From: Echiichthys vipera
Lineage: Eukaryota > Chordata > Actinopteri > Perciformes > Trachinidae
Direction of reading: 5' to 3'
Length of the DNA stretch: 64,000 nt
NCBI GenBank assembly: GCA_963691815.1
Contig: OY829657.1
Span: 19,857,853-19,921,852, forward strand
The notes below the pieces were generated by a model, which had not been told where the DNA came from, did no database searches, and saw only the letters and a program-made list of their open reading frames with translations. The position numbers were made by a program, and so were the translations under genes. Positions within the stretch are counted from its first letter, which is position 1; the number at the start of each line of letters is the position of its first letter. Shown in pieces: positions 22,517 to 35,999 of this stretch.

Positions 22517-23553
22517 ACCTGGTCTTGACAAGGAACTAGAATGCATGGAATAAAAAAGACTCAAAGTCTAGTCTTGCTATTATTTATGTGACAGAGCGCA
22601 GCAAGTTAAAATGGCAACATGCTGACTCCATCGCTCACTGTCAATATGTATGAGCATGAGTTCCATAAGTCAAACCGACTTCAACCTCAACTTTGGGGAG
22701 CTTTCAGAATGGAGATATTATATGCATTGTATCTGTGTTTGCAGGGGGTGTGGGGTTGGAGGGGGTCGTCTACAGACAGATACCAGACGTGAGGTTCCTC
22801 AGGTTCAAACTCATCCATTCATGTGATCCCCGCCATGCCAAATGAGTTCCATCGCTGTAGTCATGGCATTGTCATGGCAACCACTAAGAAACCTGTCATT
22901 GATACCGCTGCTCAGTCAACAGGGAGTGAGAGTGAGACAGAGAGTGAGAGAAAAAGCAATATGAGGGTCAGCGGGTCGTCGAAGGGGGAAGATGTGGAGT
23001 CAGAAATGACGGGGGGGATACTTACACAGAATGACAAGACGAGAGTTAATATTTCATGTGATTTTACCATTAAAACGTATTTAATAATGGAGAGAAGCTG
23101 CTGTCTGAAATGAGTGTTACTAGTGACTGAGGGGTTTACAGAGATCCAGTTCTGTTATCAGGCAGACCCACTGACTGCCCCTTCCTCTCTCCTGCAGGGA
23201 TACTGGGAAAGAGCTGGGATGCACAGCAGGTACATGCTTTATTAATGGATATGACTATTTTGGGACCACGTGTGAGGAAATCTTGCCTGAAAGGGCAATA
23301 TACATACAGATCACACTTGATCTTTACAAAGCTGAGGGCATATAGGCCGTTCTCCTTTTTCATCTGCGTCATGATATAGAAGTATAAATATGCAGAGTAG
23401 GTGCAGATTTCATCATCTCATACCACATGTTGAGTTTAATTTCTCTGACTCTGTCTCCGCAACCTTACCCACACCGTCTCACAATCAAACATACTCTAAA
23501 TTCTTCTTCCTCCATCTGTTTTCCTCTTTCTGTCTTGTTTTTGTTTCACTCTC

Positions 23554-23759
<206 letters not shown>

Positions 23760-25654
23760 AATGTGGATACACACACACACATACATATTTCACTGTGCCC
23801 TGACACAAGCGCACCACTCTACCCTCCCTTCAGACTGGGAGCTACAAGATTAATCCATTTGCAAGGCAGCAGAAGGGAGAGAGGAGGGACCGGAGGGACC
23901 AACATGAGGAGAAAGAGAATGGAAGAGGGTAGAGAAAGAGTCAAGTGGCGTCCGCTGTAATTTGACAGATCTAAATGTATTTTTTACATTTTACACACCA
24001 CGTCTGTATTGTTTGTCACATTAACATAAAACGACCCCACTTTGTGTCAATCACTTTTACACACCAACTGAGAAACTTTCTTGGTAACAGATTTGATTTT
24101 CTGGTGTTTTTTTGCATCCGTTAAAAGCCTTTAAGCTGTGTCACGTTAAGAAGGGTTGCTTAAAAAACGCAAAGCGTTACAGGTAAAACAGCGTGGTGCA
24201 CCTGTGGAGTGGAGCTCCATGTGCAACCGTGCAATCAATGTGATTAACGGAAAAGAACACATACACAAACTAATCTCCTGTCATTTACCCCTTGCAACCC
24301 CTTAAACGCTCTCCCTCTCCCTCTCTCTCTCTCTCTCTAACCCATATGAAACCCCGTCCCTCTAACAATCTCCATAACTCTTACAATCCAACAACAAAGC
24401 CCCCCTCTTACTTGATTTGCATGAGCAGGTTGTGAATATTTTAACTTTAATGCACATCTGATAGAAAAATGTAACGCAGCGCATGCCAGGTGCACTGTAC
24501 CACAGGAAAACACATTTCTAGCAATGCATCCTGGTGTGATCAGTGCCTAAGAGAGTTGTTTAACCAAGCAACAGCCACCATACATGCAAGTGTCATCATC
24601 CAAAATGACAAGCTGATTCACTGATTCACATTCTCCCAACACACAGCGCTTCTCGACAAACAATGTGAAGAATACAGGGATGTGGAATAATAGATTACGC
24701 GAACTGAAAACAAGATATCGTCACTTGTTTGTGTGCGTGTTGAGGTACATTCTTTATCCTATCAGGGGATGATCTGTGACGTGCAATGATGCAAGCTGAT
24801 GAAAAAGTGAAAGGGGGTTCAGCAAGGGAAATGTGCTTCATGTCTGCAGGGAGCAAGGCTGATGAGAACTGTCTTAATCTATACGAGGATGCAACTGAGC
24901 CCACGAGGTGTTAAAACAATTGGCCGAAGACTTACTCTGGCTGATTTCATTTTGAGAGCGATAATGGCTCTACTACCTCTGACAGTGAATTGATTAAGGG
25001 AACTTGGAAAGCTTCTGTGTCTGTTTGCAAACCTCAACAGAATTACAGACACCGGCGGTCAAACATGCAGTCCGTTTGAAACAACCCTCGGACTGGCTTT
25101 CATCACCGCTCTGTCATTACTGTCTTCGCTGCCTGTGCGATTTGGTGAGAGAGGCCCAAGCCAAAGAAAAAGATGGGTATCTTTCCATTACAGTGCCCCC
25201 TCTCATCCGTTATCCTCATCTGAAAGGTGCGTCTCGCTATTGATTTTCTCCACCTGCCAAAAGCTTGGTGAACAGCTGCTTGGTTAGACAGTCACATTAC
25301 TCATCCTGGACACTTAACAGATATCAATAATCAGCTGTTTACCTCTTCTCTATTTGGAATAACAAGGCCATACATCAGACCCAACAGACACCCACTCGCT
25401 GCCAAACTACTTGAGGCTCCAAAGTCTTTCGGCCCTTATTAGGTGATTCAGTCTGTGGTTGGACAAGGGAAGAAGGAGATGGGTCTATACATTGGGTCAT
25501 TAACTACACGCCCACTGGTGAGAGCTGCAGCTTCTTTGTGTCACATTTATGTTCAGCGGTGAATACCGAAGCATTCAGTTCATTAAGCTTTATTCCTGAA
25601 GCCATTACTGCCCTGAAACCACCTCTTGTTATACTGTGACGCAGCACTCTGGGA

Positions 25655-25680
25655 ACACACACACACACACACACACACAC
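25655..25680. repeat. (AC)13 microsatellite
   Basis: A short uninterrupted AC run. Confidence 0.95.
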
Positions 25681-26243
25681 TCGCTCAACATGCTCATCGA
25701 TCTGGCTGCGTCCTTGGACAACCTTCAGTGTCTGTGTGAGTGCAGGGATGTGAGAGACACATGCACAGGTGTGCAGTGCATTGTTGTGTTAACTCGGCGC
25801 TGAGCAGGACCCTCTGAAGGTTTGAAGTGTTTGATGATAACAGAGGAGCCGAGATAAAGCCACTTAAAGTGGCTGGTCGTTAATTACTCCGGATCACCCT
25901 GACCTTGAGGAGACTGGGATCACTTGGTCCATTAGGAGGGACAACTTGCCTCCACCCAGGCATCTTTCCCATGACACCTTCATAAATCTCCCTCAAAGAA
26001 TCCTCTGAATGTTCTGCACAGAGCGTCAAACCAGGCAGCACTTTAAATGCTCAGTTTATTACCTGCACATCTGGGAAATCTGTCAACCTGGGGTAAAACA
26101 TTCTGCTAATTCTGTAAACACTTTGACAGAATCGAAAATGTAATATATGACTTAGTTGGAGCTTAAAATGAATAATAAATGAATAAAAAACTTATATAAG
26201 CATACAGAATTGTGTACGTTTTCATAAACTTGCATATATAGAT

Positions 26244-26246
<3 letters not shown>

Positions 26247-26282
<36 letters not shown>
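26247..26282. repeat. (AT)18 microsatellite
   Basis: A pure AT run inside an AT-rich block of about 500 bp (26130-26620). Confidence 0.95.
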
Positions 26283-26286
<4 letters not shown>

Positions 26287-27086
26287 TCTACACAACACTG
26301 TACACTATAATGCCATATAAAAAATAATCATAAAGATGTTTTAGTAGATGTATAATATATGCTTAAAACATATATATATTTCCATCCCAAAACCAATATA
26401 TATATATATATTGGTTTTATATAAATATAAAAGATAGACATGTTACAAATTAAAAGGAAACATGTACTACTATATATGTTAAATATGTTTATAAACTTGC
26501 ATGTATAAATAAAATGTATTTATATAGTTCACATATACAGTATGGTTGCAACTTGTACTGTCATATATCCATCTATGTGTGATAATATATCGCCTTAAAA
26601 TAAACATATAAGGTAACATCACTCTTGATCCAGGGGCATATATGTACGTATGGAAGAGAATGATGGTTTTGGTTATCCCCATACTTCTGAATTCGGGGAG
26701 AAAACCGGACACCCTGGAATGTTTCAGGAATGAAACCCCTTTTGGGCAAATTCTTAAGCATATGAAAAAGGAGCTGCCAGAGTAACCACAGCCACATCAA
26801 CATCCATCATACGCTGCAGGGACAAAATCATGACACCAAATAGCCTTGATAGTTCAACAGTCTTTGCTTACCATAATGAAGCCTCTAGCCGCTATCCCCG
26901 AGGGCACTCCTCCACACCAGCAGGCGACAGAAATCAGGCCACAATGGACGGTGATCAAATTGCTCCTGTTGTGTGTGCGTGCTGGTCATCTCCCTGTGAC
27001 ACAGGTAATGTGCTTATGTTACACATCCATAGGCTTTAAATCCTGAATGACATCAATAAATAACTGACAGTCTCATCAAATTGTGG

Positions 27087-27088
<2 letters not shown>

Positions 27089-27159
<71 letters not shown>
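27089..27159. repeat. (TA)n microsatellite, 71 bp
   Basis: An uninterrupted TA array, self-complementary and able to extrude as a hairpin or cruciform. Confidence 0.98.
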
Positions 27160-27161
<2 letters not shown>

Positions 27162-28477
27162 AAACCATTGTCATTGGGTTCAAGCAGATTATCTCCCACA
27201 CGGAGCTGAATGGTGCCTGATCGGCTTACATGTGAGGTATTTGAGGAGGTTATGGAAGTCCACAAGAGCACCTGATCAAACGGCGCAACACCTCCTGCGA
27301 CCTGCATCAACCGATGACCTTGGCCCCAATACCACATCTGCTGTCGCTCCTGTCCCTTACTGATGGTGATGGCTCCGTCGTGGACAGATACAGAGACTCT
27401 TCTAACTGCAACAATTGATCTCCAGTCCCAGCTCATCACTGACCCGTGATAACCTTGTTAGTAAGCCCAGAGGGGAAAGACACACAAAAGGAAGTGTCTC
27501 CCACTGGGACTGACAAATGGCTCTCTTTTCCCTCGTTGGAGCAGGTGTCTTTCATATTGTAGCTGTCAGCAGGAGATATATTCACCCCGTTTTGTTTTTA
27601 ATGTATCTCTATGTCAGGGCAGTATCTCAGCCTGAATGAGTGAATGTATGAGAGAATAATACGGGCAGTAATAGTAAATCTTGGCCCCAACGTGACTGCA
27701 CCCATTTCCTAATGAGACACAAACATAAATAACTACCCCGCAGTACCCACATCCTTAGCTCACTCCACCTCCATCCCTATCCCCTGTTTCAACCAATCAA
27801 TCCCTAATCAATCACTTGCAATCACCGCCAGACCGCAGCCAGAGTGTTATGGGGTAACCAAACCAGAGCTAGCGGGAGCTAAATGCAGTCTCAACAGGGC
27901 CGGTTGGTCAAGTTAGCGCAGATCAATGCTATAGCTGTCTCAGCAGACCTGTGGAGATGAGGTCCGTGCTGCACCGCAAACACAGTCGGACAGTTCTAGA
28001 TCAATTAAAGCACTGATAAGAGGGAGGGGACACTGGCTCAGGGAGAGACAAGGCAAGCTGGTAAGTGCAATGCTACTGACAGTGTGATGATGAAGTAATG
28101 ACTGTGATGATGAAGTGCTGAGGGCTGGCCGGAGGTCAATGTTAGCAGGCTGGGTGGGATTTTGATGAACAACAGCCATTGTTTGTTTTTTTCCAGCTCT
28201 AGAGTCCTTAAACTATAGAAGAGAGGGAACTGTACACCTTGAGCAAGGCATGGACCCCCTAGCTGCTCAGGGTGCCTGTTCATGGGCAGCCCCCTCACTC
28301 TGACATCTCTCCCTTCAATGCATGTGTTTGCATCTGTGTGTAATAAAGTATCATTTGCATGACTGACATCTAAGGTCTCCACACAATAACCCAAACCCAC
28401 AGATACAGCAGACATGTAGAGATACAACCAAAAACAGTTATTATCTTGTGTTAAAGAAAAATGAAAGAGAGTCAGTA

Positions 28478-28680
28478 TTCAGAAACTCTGCCTTTATACG
28501 AGCAGTTAGGACTTCTGTATGTTTGTGATGTCAGAACTATAATACACAGAACCAGTCAAAAGTTTGGACATACTTTCTCTTTCAAGTGAATGAGAAAGCG
28601 TGTCCAAACTTTTAATTGGCACTGTACTGTATAGAGGTAGAAAGAGTCATTGTCATACAGTCATTGTCATGACGGTACAG
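28478..28680. repeat. Diverged partial copy of the TTAAAGG MITE, interrupted at 28543
   Basis: The segment cagaaactctgcctttata ... aggacttctgtatgtttgtg matches the part of the 6156 element around 6295-6350. After the insertion at 28543-28626 the similarity resumes (gtatagaggtagaaagagtc). Divergence is substantial. Confidence 0.5.
28543..28626. mobile_element. Tc1-like mini-element made of two terminal repeats only
   Basis: This 84-bp palindrome-like unit has TA at each border. The left arm is accagtcaaaagtttggaca and the right arm tgtccaaacttttaattgg. These arms match the ends of teleost Tc1-like transposons as I know them, but the transposase between them is entirely missing. It interrupts a diverged copy of the 6156-type MITE. 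Confidence 0.75.
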
Positions 28681-28689
28681 AGACACTCA

Positions 28690-29193
28690 GTCCATGCAGT
28701 TTAAAAACCTGATTATATTCGGGTTAAGGGCATACCCCGGTGTTTTAAACACCGGGAAACAGGCCTAACTCCTTCAGTTCCCTGATTATTTTTGCGCATG
28801 TAAACAGCGTTCTCTGATTATTATCGGGTTTCTTGACTGCGCATGCTCCCCACTCCACTGCAGTGGCATTTGGCCCGGAAATAGAACAAACCAGAAAGCA
28901 ATGTGAAAAAACAACAATAATAGAGCACTACCTTTAAACCAAGGGAGGACTTCTCAACGGCAAGTAACATCACTACCAAGAAGACCCGTTTCGGTCGTAA
29001 TTCTGTCCAAAAGTCGTCCGTTTGTGATTTTGACAAGGGGGAACCAGAAAAAAAAGCTGTATTCAGTACAGCTGTATGTTGGCGGAGCGCCACCTATTGT
29101 ACCGGAGGTCAAGTTACATCATTTTCTCATTCAACCCCTGTTCATGTATACTGGGGGAACTTCAATAATCTGATCATCCCCTGAACCGGGGTC
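28690..29193 (+). mobile_element. GTTTACATGCA-ended MITE-like element, copy 3 (forward, degraded ends)
   Basis: About 504 bp, collinear with copy 2 (ccatgcagtttaaaaacc; tttggcccggaaatagaa; ttggcggagcgccacctatt). The left end has lost the gtttaca part, and the right end runs into another repeat (ttatacagtctatg) near 29195. No coding potential is seen. Confidence 0.75.
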
Positions 29194-30075
29194 ATTTTTA
29201 TACAGTCTATGATCTCAACTCAACTAACGTATAAATGTCAATGTGTCAAATAAATGTGATACAAAAGTCTCCGTTAGGCCACTTTTGAGCAAAGAATATC
29301 TCAATTCAACAATCTCAACAATTTAAACACCACAGACTCAACACCTGAATTATTTAACAACTCAAAAAGATGTTCATGCAACAGTGACGACCCAGCGTTG
29401 GTTCAAAAGGGAGCTGTTTTTTTCCCCTTTTTTTACGTAACCATGTTTTGATAAACTGGAGGAGGACAAGAGAAGGAATTGGGGGCAAGAGATTGAAGGG
29501 TGGGTTATAAATAGGTCACTCACAAACAAGTGCAACACACTGCAATGATGCTCCATGACAACACAGCTGCAATGGCAGATGGAGAAACTGGAAAAACTGG
29601 AGCAAAATGACAACCGAATAATGAATCACGCCAAAGCTGAGTGAACTGCACAGAACTGACTGAGTTGGGTTGGGTGGGAAGGCCACCCCTCAGCTGGAGG
29701 ACCTGCATCTTTCTGACAAGCATTCACTTTCCTTATGTGCCGCCTCTGTGCCTCGGTATCTGAACCTGCACTCATCCATCCCTGTGGAGGAACCACAACA
29801 ATGATAGTTGTTACTGTCATAAATGTCTGGAGCATGTTAGCGGGTGCTCTCATCCTAATTGAAACAGGCATGTGACTGTGCTCCACTTTGTTTTTATGTG
29901 TTTAGCAGTTCAGTGTAAGCAAATGGGGAATGCGAAGTTAACAACAAAAGTGAGCTGGCAGCCTTTTTTTCAGCGCAAAAAGAGGTGCAGAGTCAATGAA
30001 TCAATCCCATACATGGCTCATTAAAACACAATGGTCGAGCATCGACTCTAGGCTCTGTCTCTGCCCTCCATTCTG

Positions 30076-30076
<1 letters not shown>

Positions 30077-30151
<75 letters not shown>
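30077..30151. repeat. (GT)n microsatellite, ~75 bp
   Basis: An uninterrupted GT run followed by a G-rich segment (ggtgggagcggtgggttggg). Confidence 0.98.
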
Positions 30152-30154
<3 letters not shown>

Positions 30155-30329
30155 GTGGGAGCGGTGGGTTGGGGTGGGGTGCATTGTGATGTGACGGGAG
30201 GGCAGGCGCTCTGTAAATAGTCAAGGTTTGACTTCTCTGACAGCTGGGACGAGCGTGCCTGTAGTTCAAGCTGCAGACATAAGAACTAGACAGACCTCAA
30301 ATGTGCACACGCACTAACGCGAACACGAA

Positions 30330-30348
30330 CACACACACACACACACAC
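30330..30348. repeat. Short (CA)n run
   Basis: CA run of about 19 bp ending in cgcg. Confidence 0.9.
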
Positions 30349-31055
30349 GCGTCCTGACACACTTGCAGAAAAACCCCAAACCATACCACAGCACCTCAGA
30401 CGGCACAACAGCTGAAAAATCTGTGTGGGTTACAGAACAGCTTCCACACTGATAAATACACAGATTAATACGTGTCCATCTGCATATAATGATCACTGAT
30501 AATTTTCCAGTTAGTTCGACGTGGTATATGACGGTATACGGCTTTAAGCTCATTATGTCTAGACAGAAAAACGCCATTGAAACATCCTATTTTTCTCTGT
30601 TCCACTCCTGGAAGTGGCGTGCCTGCCATCTTTTTCTTCTGATTTTCCAAGAGGCCGGGATGTTGATATCTGATGTCTGAGTCATGTATACCGGCTGGGG
30701 GATAACCCTCAAAGCTCTCTCTTTCTCTTTCTCTCGCTCCCCCCTTCCCTTAGGCTAACCCTCCACCCCCCAGCCCACGCTGGACCGCCCGCTGAGGCAC
30801 AGCAGGGCTGCCAGGTCATACTTAACACCAACCACAGCCTCTCCACAAACCTCTTCTCTCCCCATCCCCCCACCCCCTGTTCCCATCCCCCGCTCGAACC
30901 TTAAATCTGCATTACAATAGAGATGGTTAGAGGAGGAGGAGTGGGAGGGGGTGTTTGAGGAGCCATGGGAGAGGAAATATCGGACAGAGGCTCAGAGATT
31001 TTACAGATTGGCCAACAAAAAGAGAACAGACAACCTAGAACTACTGATCTAATGA

Positions 31056-31059
<4 letters not shown>

Positions 31060-31136
<77 letters not shown>

Positions 31137-31162
31137 TGTGTGTGTGTGTGTGTCTGTGTGTA
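31060..31162. repeat. (GT)n microsatellite, ~103 bp
   Basis: GT array with two TCTG interruptions near 31135 and 31154. Confidence 0.98.
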
Positions 31163-31473
31163 TTAGTGATGGGGGGTATATATATTTGCATGTGGTCCCC
31201 CGCAAGTGGTTGTTGTCGAAAATATATCTTTGTGTATACCAAACAAAAAACACTTATGCTGCCAGCTATTTGTGGGTAGCAGGGGAGAGTCTGTGCAGCC
31301 TGATATCACTCACGCCCTTTTTTTAATAAGCAGGACTGCAAAGCTGTCGTGAATAATAGCCTATTATGTTTTATTGGTCTGGAGTGTGTCGTGCTATCTG
31401 TGCTTCTATTTCTGGATCATTAAACTGAATTCACCAGGGATAATTGATTTGTGTCTGTCACAGGGTCATCTGA

Positions 31474-32063
31474 GGGCGCGCTCACACTATCCTCCCGGAC
31501 CGAGACCCGGACTTTAGGGTACTTGTCCCCCCTCCCTCTCCCCCCCGCGCCCCAGCCCCGTTTGTACTCACACTACCAGGGCCTCGGCCAATGCTTCTTG
31601 CTGTCCATACGCCTTCAAGCCGTGACACGTCACACGCATTGATCGCGTGTGTGGCTTTGTTTACAAATCTTTCCACAGACTTCGGAGTTTTTGTGCGTCT
31701 TGTCGACTGTTTTTGAATATTTTCATCCGACCAAATCTGCAGTAAACACAACGTGAACCTTTCCCCACCATTGTTGTTGTTGTTAAATGTCCGCGCATGG
31801 TCCGTCCTTCTATTTACATGTCCGAACAGGCGGACATAACGCTACTGCCGTAGGGCTCGTGCGCGTGCGCGTGCACGTGCGCACGCTCGTGCTCGTACAT
31901 GTGCAAACGGCTCCGCTAAAGCCCACCTCTTTCAAGCGGGCCGTGGCGGCCCAGCTGGCCCCAGTTGAGCGCGGAGCGGGTGCGCTCACACTACTTAAAG
32001 GTACTAGACTTTAGCTGAAAAACCGGTTTTGGCCGCGGCCAAAAGGATAGTGTGATCAGGCCC
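31474..32063 (-). mobile_element. PIF/Harbinger-like element copy C
   Basis: This 590-bp copy has terminal repeats GGGCGCGCTCACACTATCC and, inverted, GGGCCTGATCACACTATCC, flanked by TGA (31471-31473) and TAA (32064-32066). It is very close to copy A over the shared interior (for example taaatgtccgcgcatggtcc). The Myb/SANT-like stretch on the - strand (CLLQIWSDENIQKQ) survives near 31670-31751, but the original start and the downstream part are frameshifted. An alternating GC/GT tract lies at about 31858-31885. Confidence 0.8.
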
Positions 32064-32729
32064 TAACATTGCAATTTTTGACCGACATGTATTTGATAAC
32101 GGCTTTCTTCACTTTTTGATATTAGCGGTTTATTCAGCTTATACTATACGCAGCTGTGGAAGCATTAATTAGTCTTCAGTAAAGCGTAAAGGGTCCACTT
32201 TTCCAATAAACCATCTGCCGATATCACAGTAATGTTAATAAAGTCAGTGACAAAGGGTTATAGGTATCAGTCCTGTTCCAAGACAAAAGTTGTTGATAAG
32301 AAACCAAATCAGGAAGTCACTGGTCCTGACCTGGGCAAAAAACTGTGCAGCACAAAAAAACACAAATTGCTGTTAAAACGCAGTTTGGTTTAAATAAAAC
32401 AAACAAGACAGTGAGCTGTTTTCTCCAGATCGTTCCCATTCCCAGGGCATTAAATACGGTTGCTACTCTATGTCACGTTTCCTTGGTGTTTGATACCGCC
32501 ACACGGGGCCCCCTTGACCCTTATACGCTCAGAACAAATGCTGCAGAAGTAAGAATGATAGGACAAGCTCTGGAATTTCACCCAGAGACTGTGTCACATT
32601 ATTTAAGTTATAAACATACTTATTTTAACCACACCCTCAATCTTTTCCTAATCCTATCCAAGTAGTTTTGTTGCTTTAACAAAACCAAGTAGCAGCAAAT
32701 GTAGGGGATGAGTTGGTATGTGGTTGGTT

Positions 32730-32812
32730 TTCTCCTGTCTTTATGTTAAGCTAAGTTAACCACCTCCTGGCCCAAGCTCAGTATAAAGACATGAGAATGG
32801 TATTCTCAGCAT
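32730..32812. repeat. Repeat family R2, short fragment
   Basis: The short segment tctttatgttaagctaagtt ... acatgagaatggtattctca matches the end of the 47158 and 52585 copies (aacatgagagtggtattaat). Confidence 0.45.
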
Positions 32813-34339
32813 ACACTGTGATGCACAATTCTGTTGTTCTAATAAGAGGAAGAGGATTTTTCTAATTCTCTAGCGTGTAAGTGTGGACAGGGATGGAAGT
32901 TATGTTTTAACAAGAGTCTACAGCCACATGAGTCTGTCTGGTTTCACTTTCCCTTCTGTCTCTGAATCTCGGTCTCTCCCAAGAAAGTAAGAAAGCGTGG
33001 GAGGGATGAAGAGGGAGAGAGGAGGAAGAGCAGGCTGGGATAATGATGAATGAGATGATGGCACACTGACCTAGAAACCACGCAGTGTCGTTGGCAGTGG
33101 GGGTGAGCTGCCTTACTACTGTACGCCCCCGTCTGACACATGCACACACACATGGACTGCCCAGCCCCTATCCTCTCCCTCTGCTTCACTCATCATTCCT
33201 TTGGGTACTTCTTAACCCCCTCACCCTCTACTTGTACTTGTCTCAACATCTGCTTTATACCTCGCTGCCTTCTTACCTGGCCCGCATGTTATGACAACAC
33301 ATGGAAACAAAGCAATCCTGAATGAATTTGACTATAATGGCCCAAGCCTTGAGACAAACACACAGAGAGGGAAAACTGCGAGAAAGAATTTATGATGAAG
33401 AAGGAAAAATAGAGTCTGACGGGGAACTGGTGAGGTTAAAGGTTAAAAGGAAACCACGCTTCATTTCCCTGCGGTCACAGAGGTTGAGAGTCTGCTGCAT
33501 AAATTGTGGGAGTCAAAGTCGTCTCAAATAAACAAGCCAGAGATGATAAGGCAAACAAAAACAACGCCAAAGCCATATCCTCTTCCATTCTCCTCTTGAC
33601 TGGGTTCCCACCAAACCACGTCCGTCGCCACCCCCCCGGCAACATCAGCCGGAGACGTCGATAGAAGCAGTTGCCATGGTAACTGGCTCTGTGGCATGTC
33701 TGCACGCACGCACGAATGTAAGGGAGGGCTGTGTAGCATCATGTCGGCCACCTTAGGCACAGAGAGACAGAAAGACAAGGGGGGTGTGAGTGAAATCTTC
33801 ACATCAACATGATTACTGTTGGTTTTTAGAGGCTCCGCCGTGATGTGAACGACTGTTTTATCAATGAGGTGCAAGCTCGGCTGAACATCGGACATCCAGC
33901 TACTACTCCTTCCTCCTCCTCCTCCTCCTCTGAGAGCCGCTGCCAGAGTCTCAGACCGATACATCTGCACAAGCCCCCGGCCAAGATGGCTGCCATGTGC
34001 AGCTTTGTGGTTGCCTGCTGGTGAGGGCCTTTTAGCAGTCAATAAGCCAGTTGATCGAATGAATTAACATCACAAAAGGGCTTTCTTTTAAGTGAACGCT
34101 CCCCTATTCATGACAGTAAAGAGGGCTTTGTACCTGATACTCCTTGTAATTAGGTGCTTGGCGATGCAAATGTTCTGTTTATACCACAGACATATAATAC
34201 CTCATTTACATCTTTGCTTGGATACCACTTCTGAGCATTTGCGATGCATTGAAATGGAATTTTTTGATTGTGTCTTGGCCATATAATATAATACTATATA
34301 AAAGTATAAACCACTTTTTCGCTAACTTTTAAATTATTA

Positions 34340-34860
34340 CACAGCTTTGAGCCTGTGAATGTTCTCATTCGTCCAGGTCATCGTTATCCTCAAAGCAATT
34401 TCAGTCAAAAACAACTGGACTGGTTGTTTGTCTAGGAAGACGTTTCACCTCTCATCCAAGAGGCTTCATCAGTTCATGTACACATCTGACCAGGCTGGGA
34501 CTGGGACTAACACAGCTTTGTTGAATACTCGATTCTGATTGGTCAATCACAGCATTCTTCAGCATGTTATTTCTGTATAACAGGCCGTTGCTATGGATAC
34601 AGTTATAATCTGGAAGACAGCGTCCATCAAGAGGTCCAGTAAATTCAACATCAGCTGTGGCAACAACAAAAAAAGAAGTTAACTTTCGGTTGAAATCCAG
34701 ATTTTGTGTTAAACTATTTTGTAAGTAGCCGTGTGATAAGTGGGTTGATGTAGAGTGAGCCGTTCATTATTCATAATAAAATAATGGCTGACTTGATCGA
34801 TACTATCCTTTATTCCTTTATTCCTTTATTTAGACAAATTAATACCCATCAATGTGTCAC
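34340..34860. repeat. Two adjacent dispersed teleost repeats
   Basis: The first part holds gttctcattcgtccaggtca and acgtttcacctctcatccaa then gaggcttcatcag. The second part (from about 34515) holds actcgattctgattggtcaa and ccgttgctatggatacagtt. Both phrase sets are familiar from teleost genomes. I do not assign a family, and borders are approximate. Confidence 0.5.
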
Positions 34861-35999
34861 ATAGCAAACACGAAGGAAACAGCCTGTGCTCTTGTTTTTG
34901 TGATTGTGCATGCATGAACTGCTGACAAGATGAAGAACCCTGGGAAATTACACATTCATCACGCTCGTATGCTCAAGTTATCTGTCCAAGGTGACTGTCA
35001 CAAAGATAACTTTTCTCCTCCCTCAAGCAAAAGGAACCCCAGAGACATGTTTCTGATTCTTCTCCTTTGCTCCAGTCCTCCTCCTCTCTCTCTCTTTCTC
35101 TGTTTTTCTTTTTTCTCCTCTCTTTCTTCTTGTGATGCTCATCAGTTGGCTTGTAGAGAGAGAGAGAGAGAGACATACAATGGAGGCTTTTAGCGAGATT
35201 TGAGAGCTCATCCTGTGTCAGCTCATGAAAAATGGGCAACAACACAAACAGGGGCATTGACTAGCTCAGAGGGGGAAAAGTGTGTGAAGAGGAGGAGAAG
35301 CAGCACCATGTTGAACGTGACAGAAATAAGTAGGCAAGTCGAGTCCAGAGGAAGTCTTAGGAATTTTTAATGAATAAATAAATAATGACATAATTAAGCC
35401 TGTGGCTGCACTAATGAAGAATAAGTACTGTATGTAAAGCCTGTTTTTCTGCTGGACAAAAAGCCCCACTAACCTTTTCCAACGCGATGCTTTGACACTT
35501 GTTGCATCCGTCTGTAACTTCTGCGACTCTTTGTCATCTCGGCCACATATTCAATCCATCTCCATCCAAGCAGATGGATGTCGCTCCAAATTAGTCTGCA
35601 GTCTGAGTTTGAAAGAGAGACTGAATAAGTGGCTAACATAGGCTATACAAAAAGAAGTAACCATGGTAACATTTTCACTGGCCTCCATGGTGCTTTCTGA
35701 CACACCAGAAAAGAAGGCATACTCATCCACTAGCAATGGGAAGGGAGTCGATTGACTATGTTTAGGGTGTTTTCTCCACGTTTAAAAAAAAACACTGCAA
35801 ATAATGTGTGGTGGAAAAGCGGTACATGACAAGTTTTTCACCTTATTGATGAAAGTTAAATGAGAAAATGCACACCACTCTCATGTTGCTGTTTGTTTGC
35901 AATATTAAGAATATACTTCTTTTCTTTGAGTTACCATGCTTGTTGGGGCAGTTCCTCCCTGGTGGAGCAAAAGGTGGTGCCAAGGGTGGAGGACCCTAA

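Larger units (their letters stand above)
29194..31473. other. Gene-free block with GT arrays
   Basis: Besides three GT/CA arrays, it contains pyrimidine-rich DNA at 30,715-30,900. No exon or known repeat family was recognised. Confidence 0.5.
32064..35999. other. Gene-free block between Harbinger copies C and D
   Basis: This contains fragments of dispersed repeats (32730, 34340-34860), a (TCC)7 run near 33910-33930 and a short AG run near 35157-35173. No exon supported. Confidence 0.5.

Noticed and set aside
22823..23113. 96-residue frame with Ser/Glu-rich segment
   Set aside because: Driven by a GAG/GTG-rich stretch. No homolog recognised, no exon boundaries with matching phase, ends in ordinary AT-rich DNA.
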